Shown here: piece by piece, positions 1-7,214 of the stretch
How positions within the stretch are numbered: the stretch's first letter is position 1
How the letters are laid out: each line of letters opens with the position of its first letter
Assembly: GCA_035547835.1 (NCBI GenBank)
Contig: DASZTW010000007.1
Location: forward strand, 310,770 to 374,769
Direction: 5' to 3'
From: Acidimicrobiales bacterium
GTDB lineage: Bacteria > Actinomycetota > Acidimicrobiia > Acidimicrobiales > Iamiaceae
Length of the DNA: 64,000 nt
Position numbers and translations under genes: made by a program
Notes under the pieces: generated by a model
Told to the model about the DNA's origin: nothing
The model's database searches: none
The model's input: only the letters and a program-made list of their open reading frames with translations

Positions 1-171
1 ACCCGCTTCACCGAGCTCGTCGGGATGTCGCCGAGCGCGTACCGCAACGCCGCGCATGACGGCGAGGGAATCCCGCCCTGCGTCGTGAAGCAGGTCAGCC
101 GCCCGATCCGGGCCCGAGCGACTGCTGGATCGGTCAGGAATCGAGAAGTCTGGCCAGAGGGACGGACGTAG
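1..171 (+). CDS. AraC-family transcriptional regulator, C-terminal fragment (5' end outside window)
   Basis: The frame is open from the first base and ends at TAG 169-171. The visible 56 residues begin with TRFTELVGMSPSAYR, which fits the end of the second helix-turn-helix of AraC/XylS regulators (consensus F..xxGxxPxxYR). A basic tail follows. The DNA-binding N-terminal part and any effector domain lie outside the window. A VOC-domain gene follows at 182; AraC-VOC pairs are common, and the regulator may act on it. The TAG stop codon is also the first half of the likely -10 box of the VOC gene. The family call is fairly safe; the target is not known. Confidence 0.7.
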   Translation, partial: TRFTELVGMSPSAYRNAAHDGEGIPPCVVKQVSRPIRARATAGSVRNREVWPEGRT

Positions 172-174
172 CGT
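169..174 (+). promoter_or_regulatory. -10 box TAGCGT of the VOC gene (leaderless)
   Basis: TAGCGT lies 7 nt before the ATG at 182. A transcript starting about 7 nt downstream would begin at or next to the ATG. The first three bases are the stop codon of the AraC gene. No clear -35 is visible. Confidence 0.5.
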
Positions 175-181
175 CGGGCGC

Positions 182-592
182 ATGGACATCGCCATCCACT
201 CGAGCATCCTTCCCCACGAAGATCCCGAGGCGTCGCTCGCGTTCTATCGCGACATCCTCCGGTTCGAAGTCCGCCTCGACGTCGGCAGAGGGGCCATGCG
301 CTGGATCACGATCGGCCCGCCCGATCAGCCCGACGTCAACATCGTGCTGTCGCCACCTGCCGTCGACCCGGCCATCACCGACGACGAGCGCCAGATGATC
401 GCCGACATGATGGCGAAGGGCACCTACGCCATGTTGCTGTTGGCCACCAAGGACCTCGATCAGACGTTCGCCGAGATCCAGCGTCACGACGTGGAGATCG
501 TCCAGGAGCCGATCGATCAGCCCTACGGCCTTCGCGACTGCGCGGTGCGGGACCCCGCCGGCAACCTCATCCGCATCCAGCAGACCAGCTGA
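182..592 (+). CDS. VOC (glyoxalase/bleomycin-resistance fold) family protein
   Basis: The 136-residue product has the size of a single VOC subunit, with two beta-alpha-beta-beta-beta repeats. Repeat one starts at about residue 5 (SSILPHEDPEASLAFYRDIL) and repeat two near residue 78 (YAMLLLATKDLDQTF). It ends with DPAGNLIRI, the typical last strand carrying a metal-ligand region. VOC proteins act as lyases, isomerases, dioxygenases or drug binders, usually as dimers with a divalent metal; the substrate cannot be read from sequence. ATG 182 is 10 nt after the AraC-type regulator and has a TAGCGT box 7 nt upstream, so it may be translated from a leaderless mRNA. The AraC neighbour suggests ligand-dependent control. 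Confidence 0.75.
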   Translation: MDIAIHSSILPHEDPEASLAFYRDILRFEVRLDVGRGAMRWITIGPPDQPDVNIVLSPPAVDPAITDDERQMIADMMAKGTYAMLLLATKDLDQTFAEIQRHDVEIVQEPIDQPYGLRDCAVRDPAGNLIRIQQTS

Positions 593-673
593 TCGGCTCG
601 GACCGACCCGCCGGCGGAACCGATGTCGCAGGTGGAGCGCTGCGACCGAGCCGTGCCCCGCTGGTCGGCTTCG

Positions 674-688
674 CCAGCGCAGCGCTGG
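674..688. terminator. Short hairpin after the VOC gene
   Basis: CCAGCG pairs with CGCTGG around a 3-nt loop, about 80 bp past the VOC stop codon. No T-run follows, so it would be a weak or factor-dependent terminator at best. Confidence 0.25.
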
Positions 689-691
689 ACG

Positions 692-721
692 TTCAGCCGT
701 TCCCACCACCGCCGATAATCT
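692..721 (+). promoter_or_regulatory. Possible sigma-70-like promoter reading into a gene-free structured region
   Basis: TTCAGC (692-697) and TAATCT (716-721) are 18 nt apart. The stretch after them is locally AT-rich, including TTACGTAA at 724-731, in an otherwise GC-rich sequence. No open reading frame of credible codon use follows; instead there are three perfect inverted repeats (753-927). Confidence 0.3.
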
Positions 722-752
722 ACGTTACGTAAAGTTATGCGTGCGGAAGACC

Positions 753-927
753 GACGGCAGTCCCGGCTGCCGTCCCCGCTCCACCCCCGCGACAACCGGA
801 ATCTTGCCAGTGGTCGACGAGGCCCGAGGTGGATCGACCTCTGGCGACCTCGGGCGACCTGATCCCCCTGAGACCCGGCATTCGCGCACTCCTCGCGCAG
901 AAGTGGCGACTATGCAACCACTTCTGC
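753..927. repeat. Three perfect inverted repeats in a gene-free stretch
   Basis: The stretch 593-1026 holds no gene I can support. It contains an 8-bp stem at 753-760/767-774 (GACGGCAG with CTGCCGTC, loop 6), a 9-bp stem at 822-830/847-855 (GCCCGAGGT with ACCTCGGGC, spacer 16) and a 10-bp stem at 897-906/918-927 (GCAGAAGTGG with CCACTTCTGC, spacer 11). None is followed by a T-run. A small structured RNA or remnants of a mobile element are both possible; no known family is recognised. Confidence 0.45.
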
Positions 928-993
928 ACGAATCGGAACGTTTTGACGGAAAAGCCGGTCGAGTCCCCCGCACCGCTCACCCCTCGCTTGTAA

Positions 994-1005
994 CGTCAAG
1001 TGACG
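994..1005. promoter_or_regulatory. Half-site pair CGTCA-N2-TGACG past the 3' end of the zinc-finger gene
   Basis: CGTCAAGTGACG has the same two 5-bp arms and the same 2-nt spacing as the palindrome at 1427-1442, and is also followed by AA. The two sites bracket the gene at 1027-1434. It could be a second operator copy. Confidence 0.35.
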
Positions 1006-1026
1006 AAATACATGCTCGGGTGGCGA

Positions 1027-1434
1027 TCAATCGGCGGTCGTGCGGGGCTCGATCCAGGTCGATGCGAGCGGTCGCCCGTTCTCGAGCAGCCAGCGCACGG
1101 CGTCGCGATAGTCGGCCTTGGTGGGTGTGCCGGCGAGGTCCCGGTCGACGTCTTCGATCGCCGCCTGCAGGCAGTACAACAGTCCCTGCAGCTCTTCGAG
1201 CGCGTCCCGGTCGACGATCACGTCGTCGTCGCCGAGGCCATGGGCGTTGGCGAGCTTGCGGGCCAGGTGGGCTTGTTGGCGACAGCCTTGGCGGCAGTAC
1301 CGCCGCGGCCGGCCGCGGCCAGCAGGCGTCGGGAGCAGCCGGCCGCACCAACGGCATCGATCCCGACCCGCCGCGCTGCGGGTCGAACCCATGCTGGTGG
1401 TGTCCTCCGGTGTCGCCGCGTCGCTTTTCGTCAT
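1027..1434 (-). CDS. Small cysteine-rich (zinc-finger-like) protein, function unknown
   Basis: The 135-residue product has a polar N-terminus, then CRWCGRLLP at about residues 26-34 and YCRQGCRQ at about 45-52. The spacing (C-x2-C, then C-x3-C) suggests a zinc site on a basic helix-rich segment (RKLANAHGL). The C-terminal half is acidic and helical. I know similar uncharacterised actinobacterial proteins but no function. ATG 1434 is preferred over an in-frame start further out because it coincides with a 16-bp palindrome and has CACAAT 7 nt upstream. The palindrome overlapping the transcription start suggests repression, possibly by its own product. The gene stands alone between two gene-free stretches. 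Confidence 0.6.
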   Translation of the reverse strand: MTKSDAATPEDTTSMGSTRSAAGRDRCRWCGRLLPTPAGRGRPRRYCRQGCRQQAHLARKLANAHGLGDDDVIVDRDALEELQGLLYCLQAAIEDVDRDLAGTPTKADYRDAVRWLLENGRPLASTWIEPRTTAD

Positions 1435-1442
1435 ATGACGAA
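1427..1442. promoter_or_regulatory. 16-bp perfect palindrome over the start codon (candidate operator)
   Basis: TTCGTCATATGACGAA is a perfect palindrome covering the ATG at 1434 and reaching into the -10 candidate (CACAAT, complement of 1442-1447). Its AT-rich core stands out in this GC-rich DNA. The position suits a repressor blocking initiation. A related site lies at 994-1005. Confidence 0.5.
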
Positions 1443-1534
1443 TTGTGCACGCTCCTGCCCCGCAGCCGGCGGATCCCGGCACCAACTTCGGGCCCACCCC
1501 CATCGACCAGGAGGTCGCGGACGGGCCTGGCCAC

Positions 1535-1540
1535 TAGCGT
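1535..1540 (+). promoter_or_regulatory. Possible -10 box TAGCGT upstream of the exporter gene
   Basis: TAGCGT matches the hexamer used repeatedly in this window. A start about 7 nt downstream would leave an untranslated leader of about 60 nt before ATG 1609. Confidence 0.3.
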
Positions 1541-1608
1541 CGGAGGACTTCGGCCGCCACGCGGCCCCACACCCAGCGCGAACACCACACCCTCGGGGCG
1601 TGCCATCC

Positions 1609-3231
1609 ATGACCCTCACCGCAGAACAGGTTCACGCCCGCCGCTGGTGGTCGTTGGGCGTGCTGTGCCTGTCGCTCACGGTCATCTCGATCGATAACAC
1701 CATCCTGAACGTCGCGCTGCCGAACATCGTCGAGACGGTGGGTGCCACGGGCTCGCAGCTGCAGTGGATCGTCGACGGCTACGTGATCGTCTTCGCCTGC
1801 CTGTTGCTCACGTCGGGGTCATTGGGCGACAAGTTCGGGCGCAAGCGGGTGCTCACCGCCGGCCTCTTCCTGTTCGGTCTCTTCTCGGGCCTGGCGGCGT
1901 TCTCTGGAACCGCGTGGACGCTCATCGCGTTGCGGGCGCTGCAAGGCATCGGCGGCGCCGCGATCTTCCCGAGCACCTTGTCGATCCTGACCAACTTGTT
2001 CACGGACCCCTCCGAACGAGCCCGGGCGATCGGCATCTGGGCCGGCGTGTCGGGACTCGGGATCGCCACCGGCCCGCTGCTCGGCGGTTTCCTCCTCGGA
2101 CACTTCTGGTGGGGGTCGGTGTTCTTGGTGAACGTGCCGCTCTGCGCGGCCGCCATCTTGTTGGGCCACTACCTCGTGCCCGACACGGGCGATCGCGACG
2201 AGACGAAGCTCGACTTGGGCGGCGCGCTGCTGTCGGTCCTCGGCCTGTTCTCGCTCCTGTTCGCGATCATCGAAGCTCCGGACAAGGGTTGGACCAGCCC
2301 CGAAGTCGTCATCGGCGGCGCGGCCGGTGTGGTGCTCCTCGGTGCGTTCGCGGTCTGGGAGCTGCGGTCCTCGCACCCGATGCTCGACGTCAGCTTCTTC
2401 AAGAACCCCCGCTTCTCGGGCGCGTCGGCCACCATCACCTTGACGTACTTCGCGCTGTTCGGCTCCACGTTCCTGCTGACCCAGTACTTCCAGTTCGTGC
2501 TGCTGTACAGCCCGCTCGAAGCCGGCATGCTCACCGCGCCCGTGGCGTTCGGGATCATGCTCGCGGCGCCTCGAGCGCCCCGGCTGGTCGAACACATCGG
2601 CACGAAGCGGGTGGTCGTGGTCGGTCTCGTCATCACGGGATCCGTGTTGCTCACGTACGCGTCAGACACCGTGATGTCGTCGGTGATCGGCGGCGGAGCG
2701 GTGCGGTTCGTGTTCGGTCTGGGCATGGGCCTCGTGGTGGCGCCCGCCACGGAGTCGATCATGGGATCGGTGCCACGCGCCCGGGCCGGCGTGGGCTCGG
2801 CCGTGAACGACACGACCCGCCAGACCGGCGGCGCGCTGGGCGTGGCCGTGATCGGCTCGATCTTCGCCCTTCGCTACCACTCGACGATCCGCGTCCCCGA
2901 CGGCGTGCCGGGTCGGTTCCGCCCCGAGGTTCACGACTCGATCGGCAAGGCGCTGAAGGCGGTCGGCGACTGGGCCAGGCCCGCCCACGGCAAGCCCGAC
3001 CCCGAGCGGCTCCGGTTGGCGAAGGAAGTGCACGACGCGGCCAGCACGGCGTTCCTGAACGGTATGCGCACGGCGGTCGTCGTCGGCGCAGCGTTCATGG
3101 GGCTGGCGGCGTTCGTGGCGTACAAGTACCTGCCGGCCCGCGCGCCCGTGGAGGTCGAGCCTGGCGCCGACGAGCGACTGGTCGAGGCGGAAGGCTCACT
3201 CGCCGCTGTCGACGACGGCCTGCTCATCTGA
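1609..3231 (+). CDS. MFS drug exporter, DHA2 (14-TMS, EmrB/QacA type) family
   Basis: A 540-residue polytopic membrane protein, likely a proton-driven exporter of small hydrophobic compounds. Helix 1 carries SIDNTILNVALP (about 27-38), the motif D1 of 14-helix DHA2 carriers. GSLGDKFGRKR (70-80) is the cytoplasmic loop motif A. The R-A-L-Q-G-I-G-G motif follows near 107. About fourteen hydrophobic segments can be counted, with a long polar loop near 430-475. The frame is open upstream to about 1000, but that extension is Arg/Pro-rich with no membrane character, so ATG 1609 is used. An aldolase gene follows 35 bp later. The substrate is unknown. Confidence 0.9.
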   Translation: MTLTAEQVHARRWWSLGVLCLSLTVISIDNTILNVALPNIVETVGATGSQLQWIVDGYVIVFACLLLTSGSLGDKFGRKRVLTAGLFLFGLFSGLAAFSGTAWTLIALRALQGIGGAAIFPSTLSILTNLFTDPSERARAIGIWAGVSGLGIATGPLLGGFLLGHFWWGSVFLVNVPLCAAAILLGHYLVPDTGDRDETKLDLGGALLSVLGLFSLLFAIIEAPDKGWTSPEVVIGGAAGVVLLGAFAVWELRSSHPMLDVSFFKNPRFSGASATITLTYFALFGSTFLLTQYFQFVLLYSPLEAGMLTAPVAFGIMLAAPRAPRLVEHIGTKRVVVVGLVITGSVLLTYASDTVMSSVIGGGAVRFVFGLGMGLVVAPATESIMGSVPRARAGVGSAVNDTTRQTGGALGVAVIGSIFALRYHSTIRVPDGVPGRFRPEVHDSIGKALKAVGDWARPAHGKPDPERLRLAKEVHDAASTAFLNGMRTAVVVGAAFMGLAAFVAYKYLPARAPVEVEPGADERLVEAEGSLAAVDDGLLI

Positions 3232-3234
3232 CCG

Positions 3235-3240
3235 TAGGAT
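3235..3240 (+). promoter_or_regulatory. -10 box TAGGAT of the aldolase gene
   Basis: TAGGAT lies just after the MFS stop codon. It is followed by a leader of about 20 nt containing AAAGGGGAGG, a strong ribosome binding site. This gene therefore looks leadered, unlike many others here. Confidence 0.4.
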
Positions 3241-3266
3241 TGGTGGGGCGACAAAGGGGAGGCCTC

Positions 3267-4040
3267 ATGGTCAGCGATCGTCAGCCGCTCAACCCGTTCG
3301 TCGAACGGTCACCCGAAGAGGAGCGAGTCCACCGCAAGCAGCGCCTCGCGGCCGCGTTCCGCATCTTCGGCCGGCTCGGTTTCAACGAAGGGGTGGCCGG
3401 CCACATCACCGCGCGTGATCCCGAGCAGCTCGACCACTTCTGGGTGAACCCGTTCGGGATGAGCTTTCGCCACATCCGGGTCCGCGACCTGATCCTCGTC
3501 AACCACCAAGGCGACATCGTCGAGGGCAACTGGCCGCTCAACCAAGCGGCCTTCGCCATCCACTCCCAGGTCCACGCCGCACGGCCGGACGTCGTGGCAG
3601 CGGCCCACTCGCACTCGATCTACGGCAAGGCCTTCTCGTCGCTGCACCGGCCGCTGCGCGCCCTCACGCAGGACGCGTGCATCTTCTACGAGGACCACGG
3701 CCTGTACGACGGGTACGGCGGGGTGGCCGACGACCTCGAGGAAGGCAAGCGGATCGCCGCCGCGGTCGGCGACACCAAAGCGGCCGTGCTGGCAAACCAC
3801 GGCCTGATCACGGTCGGCAAGACCGTCGACGAAGCCTTGTTCTGGTTCGTCACCATGGAGCGCACCTGCGAGGCCGAGCTCCTCGCGATGGCCGCCGGCG
3901 ACCCCGTCGAGATCGACCCGGCTGTTGCCAAGGACACGCACCGCAAGGTCGGATCGTCGATCGCCGGCTGGTTCGGCGCGCAGCCGTTGTTCGACTGGAT
4001 CCTCACCGAAGAACCCGACTGCCTCGACGACGGCTCCTGA
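3267..4040 (+). CDS. Class II aldolase/adducin family protein
   Basis: The 257-residue protein has the class II aldolase/adducin fold. Zinc ligands are visible as His114 and His116 (AHSHS) and His178 (ANHGL). The region before them reads NWPLNQAAFAIHSQVHAARPDV, split here as NWPLNQAAF and AIHSQVHAARPDV; it lacks the catalytic Glu that fuculose- and ribulose-phosphate aldolases carry in their P-S-S-E segment. It is thus of the adducin-like branch, and true aldolase activity is doubtful. ATG 3267 is chosen for the GGGGAGG ribosome binding site 5 nt upstream. The SnoaL-like gene follows 8 bp after the stop, so the two are probably cotranscribed. Confidence 0.85.
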   Translation: MVSDRQPLNPFVERSPEEERVHRKQRLAAAFRIFGRLGFNEGVAGHITARDPEQLDHFWVNPFGMSFRHIRVRDLILVNHQGDIVEGNWPLNQAAFAIHSQVHAARPDVVAAAHSHSIYGKAFSSLHRPLRALTQDACIFYEDHGLYDGYGGVADDLEEGKRIAAAVGDTKAAVLANHGLITVGKTVDEALFWFVTMERTCEAELLAMAAGDPVEIDPAVAKDTHRKVGSSIAGWFGAQPLFDWILTEEPDCLDDGS

Positions 4041-4048
4041 CCTGGCCT

Positions 4049-4477
4049 GTGGCTGTCGTCGCCATCGACGAGCACTTGCGCCGCCGGCGCGAAGCGGCGC
4101 TTCAAGCGCACCTCGACGCCGAGGCCACCGGGGACACCAGCCGCATCCTCGCCACGTTCGCCCACCCGCGCTACGAGCTGATCGGAGGCACCGGGCGGGC
4201 CTTCGAGGGCGTCGAGCAGGTGCGGGGGTACCTCACCCGGCGTCATCAGGCCTTCCCCGATCTCCACACGGAAGTCATCGCCCTGCACCACGCCATCGAC
4301 TCCATCGCCGCGGAGCTGTGGCTGATCGGCACGTACACCGGCACCGTTGACGAGGTGCCCGACGGCGCCAAGCCGTTCCGTTGCCGGGTCGCGTCGTTCT
4401 TCGAGTTCCGCGAGGCCGATCTGGTGGGGATCCGGACCTACTTCGACATGGCGACGATCGCCCGTCAACTCGCCTGA
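4049..4477 (+). CDS. SnoaL-like/NTF2-fold polyketide-cyclase-type protein
   Basis: The 142-residue protein has the signature of NTF2-like alpha+beta barrels: a helical N-terminus (LRRRREAALQAHLDAE), a HPRYELI strand, GVEQVRGYLTRRHQAFPDL and a closing FFEFREADLVGIRTYFD. Related SnoaL-like domains are cyclases, isomerases or hydrolases of small hydrophobic substrates, and many are uncharacterised. GTG 4049 is the first plausible start after the aldolase stop. The gene overlaps by 13 bp, tail to tail, with the membrane protein gene on the other strand. Being next to an aldolase-like gene suggests a small-molecule catabolic pair, but no pathway can be named. Confidence 0.7.
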   Translation: MAVVAIDEHLRRRREAALQAHLDAEATGDTSRILATFAHPRYELIGGTGRAFEGVEQVRGYLTRRHQAFPDLHTEVIALHHAIDSIAAELWLIGTYTGTVDEVPDGAKPFRCRVASFFEFREADLVGIRTYFDMATIARQLA

Positions 4478-4893
4478 GCCGCCTCCGGCGCCTCGGCCGC
4501 GCGCGCCTCGTGGCGGGCGACGGTGAACGCGATGAGCACGGGTACGTGCACCGCGTAGACCACCAACGACAAAGTCAGGACCCACAGGGGGCCGCCACGG
4601 AGGTGGTCTCGCACGAACGCGTACTCGATCATCCCTGCCGTGATGAAGTACGCCAGCAAGGCCCAACGGCCCACTTGGAAGAAACGCGACCAGTTGAAAT
4701 CGCGATGGCGAGCGAGCAGCGCCAAATTGACCGCCAACAACACCGCCGACGCCACCAACAGACCCACCGCCGGCGCGAGTGGCACTGTCTCGGGCAGGTG
4801 GGCGGCGAGGTAGATCCCGCCGATCACGATCAGCGCCAGCGAGGCCATCCCGACCTCGGTGACCGGAGGCAACGAGTCGTGCTCGGCGCTCAT
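4465..4893 (-). CDS. Four-helix membrane protein, function unknown
   Basis: A 142-residue protein with four hydrophobic segments: about residues 16-35, 38-61, 75-92 and 101-125. It has a charged N-terminus and an Ala/Glu-rich cytoplasmic-looking tail. No enzyme motif is visible. Its ATG overlaps the stop of the upstream membrane gene as ATGA, so the two are translationally coupled and probably form one complex. I do not recognise the family. Confidence 0.7.
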   Translation of the reverse strand: MSAEHDSLPPVTEVGMASLALIVIGGIYLAAHLPETVPLAPAVGLLVASAVLLAVNLALLARHRDFNWSRFFQVGRWALLAYFITAGMIEYAFVRDHLRGGPLWVLTLSLVVYAVHVPVLIAFTVARHEARAAEAPEAAQAS

Positions 4894-5522
4894 TGGAAGC
4901 CCGCCACCTTCGTCATGATCACCAGCGTGGCGATCTGCATGAGGCCGGTCGCGCCGGCCGTGAAGATGAACCGCTTCATCAGCCGCTCGATGACCTCCGG
5001 GTTGGGCTGGGGCTTCTTGAGCTCGAACAGCACCGCCACGTTCGCCGGCTCCAGCAGCCCCAGGGCGATCACGGCCATGATCCCCACGATGATGTAGCTC
5101 GCCACGATCCAGCTGTGCGCGGGCGACGCCGAGTAGACGGTGCCCTTGATCGTGCCGAGCTGCCAGCCGCCGGCGAGGGTCAACGTCACGACAGTCGGCA
5201 TGATCAGCAGGAGCTTCGGCATCAGGCGGGTGGTGAGCTCGATGCGCGCCGGCACCGACAACTTGCCCAGGATCGGCCCGATGATCAGGCCCATGAACAA
5301 GTCGAGGATCGTCCACGCCGCTCCCCCGCCGACGTGCGCCAGCTCGACAGGCCACGTCTTGTTCGCCGCGATCGCCCACACCAACAACGCGAAGATCACC
5401 GCAACGATGACCACGCCTCGCCGGGGGACGATCTCGAAGGCGGGCCGCTCGATTGCCGGAGCGCCCGGTGGTCCTGCCACTTCAGCGGCTCCCCGCGTGG
5501 GCGCCGCAATCGCCTCCGCCAT
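4890..5522 (-). CDS. Multi-pass membrane protein, function unknown
   Basis: A 210-residue protein with a Pro/Ala-rich cytoplasmic N-terminus (about 1-30) and hydrophobic segments near 36-54, 67-83, 100-122, 136-157 and 186-207. A lone PRR precedes helix 1. No catalytic motif is recognised. ATG 5522 has a good ribosome binding site (GGAGGA, 5527-5532) and a TAGGGT box at 5565-5570, giving a leader of about 36 nt. It is the first gene of a two-gene unit ending at 4465 and reads away from the LLM oxidoreductase gene. Confidence 0.75.
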   Translation of the reverse strand: MAEAIAAPTRGAAEVAGPPGAPAIERPAFEIVPRRGVVIVAVIFALLVWAIAANKTWPVELAHVGGGAAWTILDLFMGLIIGPILGKLSVPARIELTTRLMPKLLLIMPTVVTLTLAGGWQLGTIKGTVYSASPAHSWIVASYIIVGIMAVIALGLLEPANVAVLFELKKPQPNPEVIERLMKRFIFTAGATGLMQIATLVIMTKVAGFQ

Positions 5523-5564
5523 TGCTTCCTCCCCTCTGGCGGCCTGCCCGGGCCGCGCTTCGCC

Positions 5565-5570
5565 ACCCTA
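5565..5570 (-). promoter_or_regulatory. -10 box TAGGGT of the two-gene membrane operon
   Basis: TAGGGT on the minus strand, about 43 nt before ATG 5522, followed by a leader with a strong ribosome binding site. Confidence 0.35.
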
Positions 5571-5584
5571 CCGCTCGGCCCCGC

Positions 5585-5613
5585 TTGACGACCGGCTTCG
5601 CCCCGACGACGCT
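5585..5613 (+). promoter_or_regulatory. Promoter of the LLM oxidoreductase gene
   Basis: TTGACG (5585-5590) and GACGCT (5608-5613) are 17 nt apart, and the -10-like hexamer ends 7 nt before ATG 5621. The -35 is good; the -10 departs from TAnnnT at its first base. Confidence 0.4.
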
Positions 5614-5620
5614 GCCAGCC

Positions 5621-6823
5621 ATGCCTGATCTCGGTTGGCCGCTCAAGTTCGGTGTCTTCCTCGCCCCGTTCCACCCGCCCGGCCCGAACCCCACCTTGTT
5701 CCTCGAGCGCGACCTCGACCTCGTCGCGCACCTCGACAAGGTCGGCTACGACGAAGCTTGGATCGGCGAGCACCACTCGGCGGGCCACGAGATCATCGCC
5801 TCCCCCGAGGTGTTCATCGCCGTGGCCGCCGAGCGCACCCGCCACATCCGTCTCGGTACAGGGGTGAACTCGCTCCCCTACCACCACCCGCTGATGCTGG
5901 CCGATCGCATGGTGCTGCTCGACCACCTCACCCGCGGCCGGGTGATGCTCGGTTGCGGGCCGGGCTCACTGCCGAGCGACGCCTACATGATGGGCATCGA
6001 GGTCGCTCGCCAGCGCGACCGCATGGAGGAAGGGCTCGAGGCCATCACCCGGCTCCTCGCGGGGGAAACGGTCACGATGGAGACCGACTGGTTCACGCTG
6101 CGCGACGCCCGCCTCCAGCTCCGGCCGTACAGCCAGCCCTGCTTCGAGGTCGCCGTGGCCGCGATGGTGTCGCCGTCGGGCCCCCGCGCGGCAGGCCGCT
6201 TCGGGCACTCGCTGCTGTCGATCGGCGCCACCCAGACGCAAGGGTTCGACTTGCTCGGCATGTCATGGGGCGTCATGGAGGAGCGTGCCGCGGAGTTCGG
6301 CACTTCCGTCCGCCGGCAGGACTGGCGGCTGGTGGGTCCGATCCACTGCGCGCCGACCAAGGCCGACGCGTACCGCGATGTCGAGTTCGGGCTGGCCGGC
6401 TGGGTCGACTACTTCAAGAACGTCGCGGCACTGCCGCTGGCCCCCGACAGCGACGACACGAAGGTGCTCGCCGACGCGATGAACGAGGCCGGATTCGCGG
6501 TGATCGGCACGCCCGACGACGTCGCCGCGCAGATCCAGCGGCTGATCGACCAGTCGGGCGGCTTCGGCACGATGCTGTTCATGGTCCACGACTGGGCCGA
6601 CGTCGAGGCCACCAAGCGCTCCTTCGAGTTGGTGGCCCGCGAGGTGTTCCCCCGCTTCCAGGGCTCGGCCGGGTCGCTGCGCGACTCGCGCGACTGGGCG
6701 GCTGCCAACCGCCCCACCTTCATCGGTCAGACCACCGACGCCATCATGGCCGCCTACGCCAAGCACCAGGCCGAGCACGACGACGCGTCAGCCGGGAGCG
6801 GCGAAGCGACCGACGCCGGCTGA
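5621..6823 (+). CDS. LLM-class flavin-dependent oxidoreductase (luciferase-like)
   Basis: A 400-residue TIM-barrel protein of the bacterial luciferase-like monooxygenase superfamily. It would use reduced FMN or F420 to oxidise a small organic substrate. KFGVFLAPFHPPG opens strand 1, DEAWIGEHHSAG (about 44-55) is the conserved strand-2 E-H-H region, and LGTGVNSLPYHHPLMLADR (about 84-102) is the typical helix with the flavin-contacting segment. RVMLGCGPGSLPSDAYMMG follows. The C-terminus has an extra helical tail beyond the barrel. ATG 5621 follows a TTGACG-N17-GACGCT promoter by 7 nt. The substrate cannot be inferred; in actinobacteria many relatives are F420- or FMN-dependent alkane or aldehyde monooxygenases. 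Confidence 0.88.
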   Translation: MPDLGWPLKFGVFLAPFHPPGPNPTLFLERDLDLVAHLDKVGYDEAWIGEHHSAGHEIIASPEVFIAVAAERTRHIRLGTGVNSLPYHHPLMLADRMVLLDHLTRGRVMLGCGPGSLPSDAYMMGIEVARQRDRMEEGLEAITRLLAGETVTMETDWFTLRDARLQLRPYSQPCFEVAVAAMVSPSGPRAAGRFGHSLLSIGATQTQGFDLLGMSWGVMEERAAEFGTSVRRQDWRLVGPIHCAPTKADAYRDVEFGLAGWVDYFKNVAALPLAPDSDDTKVLADAMNEAGFAVIGTPDDVAAQIQRLIDQSGGFGTMLFMVHDWADVEATKRSFELVAREVFPRFQGSAGSLRDSRDWAAANRPTFIGQTTDAIMAAYAKHQAEHDDASAGSGEATDAG

Positions 6824-6992
6824 CCTTTCAGCGCTCCGTCGCGCCCGTCCGGCCGCGACCCTCTGGGCGAGGGCTCCCGCACCTATCGCCATCGCCGACT
6901 CCCGCGGTCGGCGACCTGCGAGGCCGCGCCGGGCAGGCTGGTGAACCGCGTGGCGCGTGCAGGCACGGTGTAGCGTGGCGGGGCCGCAGAAG

Positions 6993-7176
6993 CCGTGCGG
7001 GAGAGTCCTCCACAGCGTCGTGGAGGCGCCGAAGGAGCAAGTTCCTCCCCGGAATCTCTCAGGCCCCCGAACCGCACGGACGAGGTGTCGCTGGAAAGCG
7101 GGTCGCCGGTTCGCCGGGTCCCCACCCAAGGTGCAAACCCTCCGGGGTGAACCTCTCAGGTGCCGATGACAGCGGG
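6993..7176 (+). ncRNA. Tandem glycine riboswitch controlling gcvP
   Basis: Aptamer 1 (6993-7079) is closed by CCGTGCGG pairing with CCGCACGG. It holds the conserved GGGAGAGTCC, GCCGAAGGAGCAA and AATCTCTCAGGC blocks. Aptamer 2 (about 7089-7174) has CGCTGGAAAGCGG, CACCCAAGGTGCAAACC, ACCTCTCAGGTGCCGATGACAGCGG. The tandem layout is that of the glycine riboswitch family, which normally turns on glycine cleavage genes when glycine is high. The gcvP start is about 40 nt downstream. CTCCGG (7140-7145), part of aptamer 2, could pair with CCGGAG (7203-7208), the likely ribosome binding site, which would give translational control. This last point is inference. Confidence 0.92.
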
Positions 7177-7214
7177 GAGGCCATCCGAAGTCCGCTACGC
7201 ACCCGGAGCCCCCG

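Noticed and set aside
182..592. Bleomycin resistance protein
   Set aside because: The fold is shared by many enzymes; nothing points to drug binding.
1000..1608. N-terminal extension of the MFS exporter
   Set aside because: The frame is open but the sequence is Arg/Pro-rich, overlaps the zinc-finger gene on the other strand and has no membrane segment.
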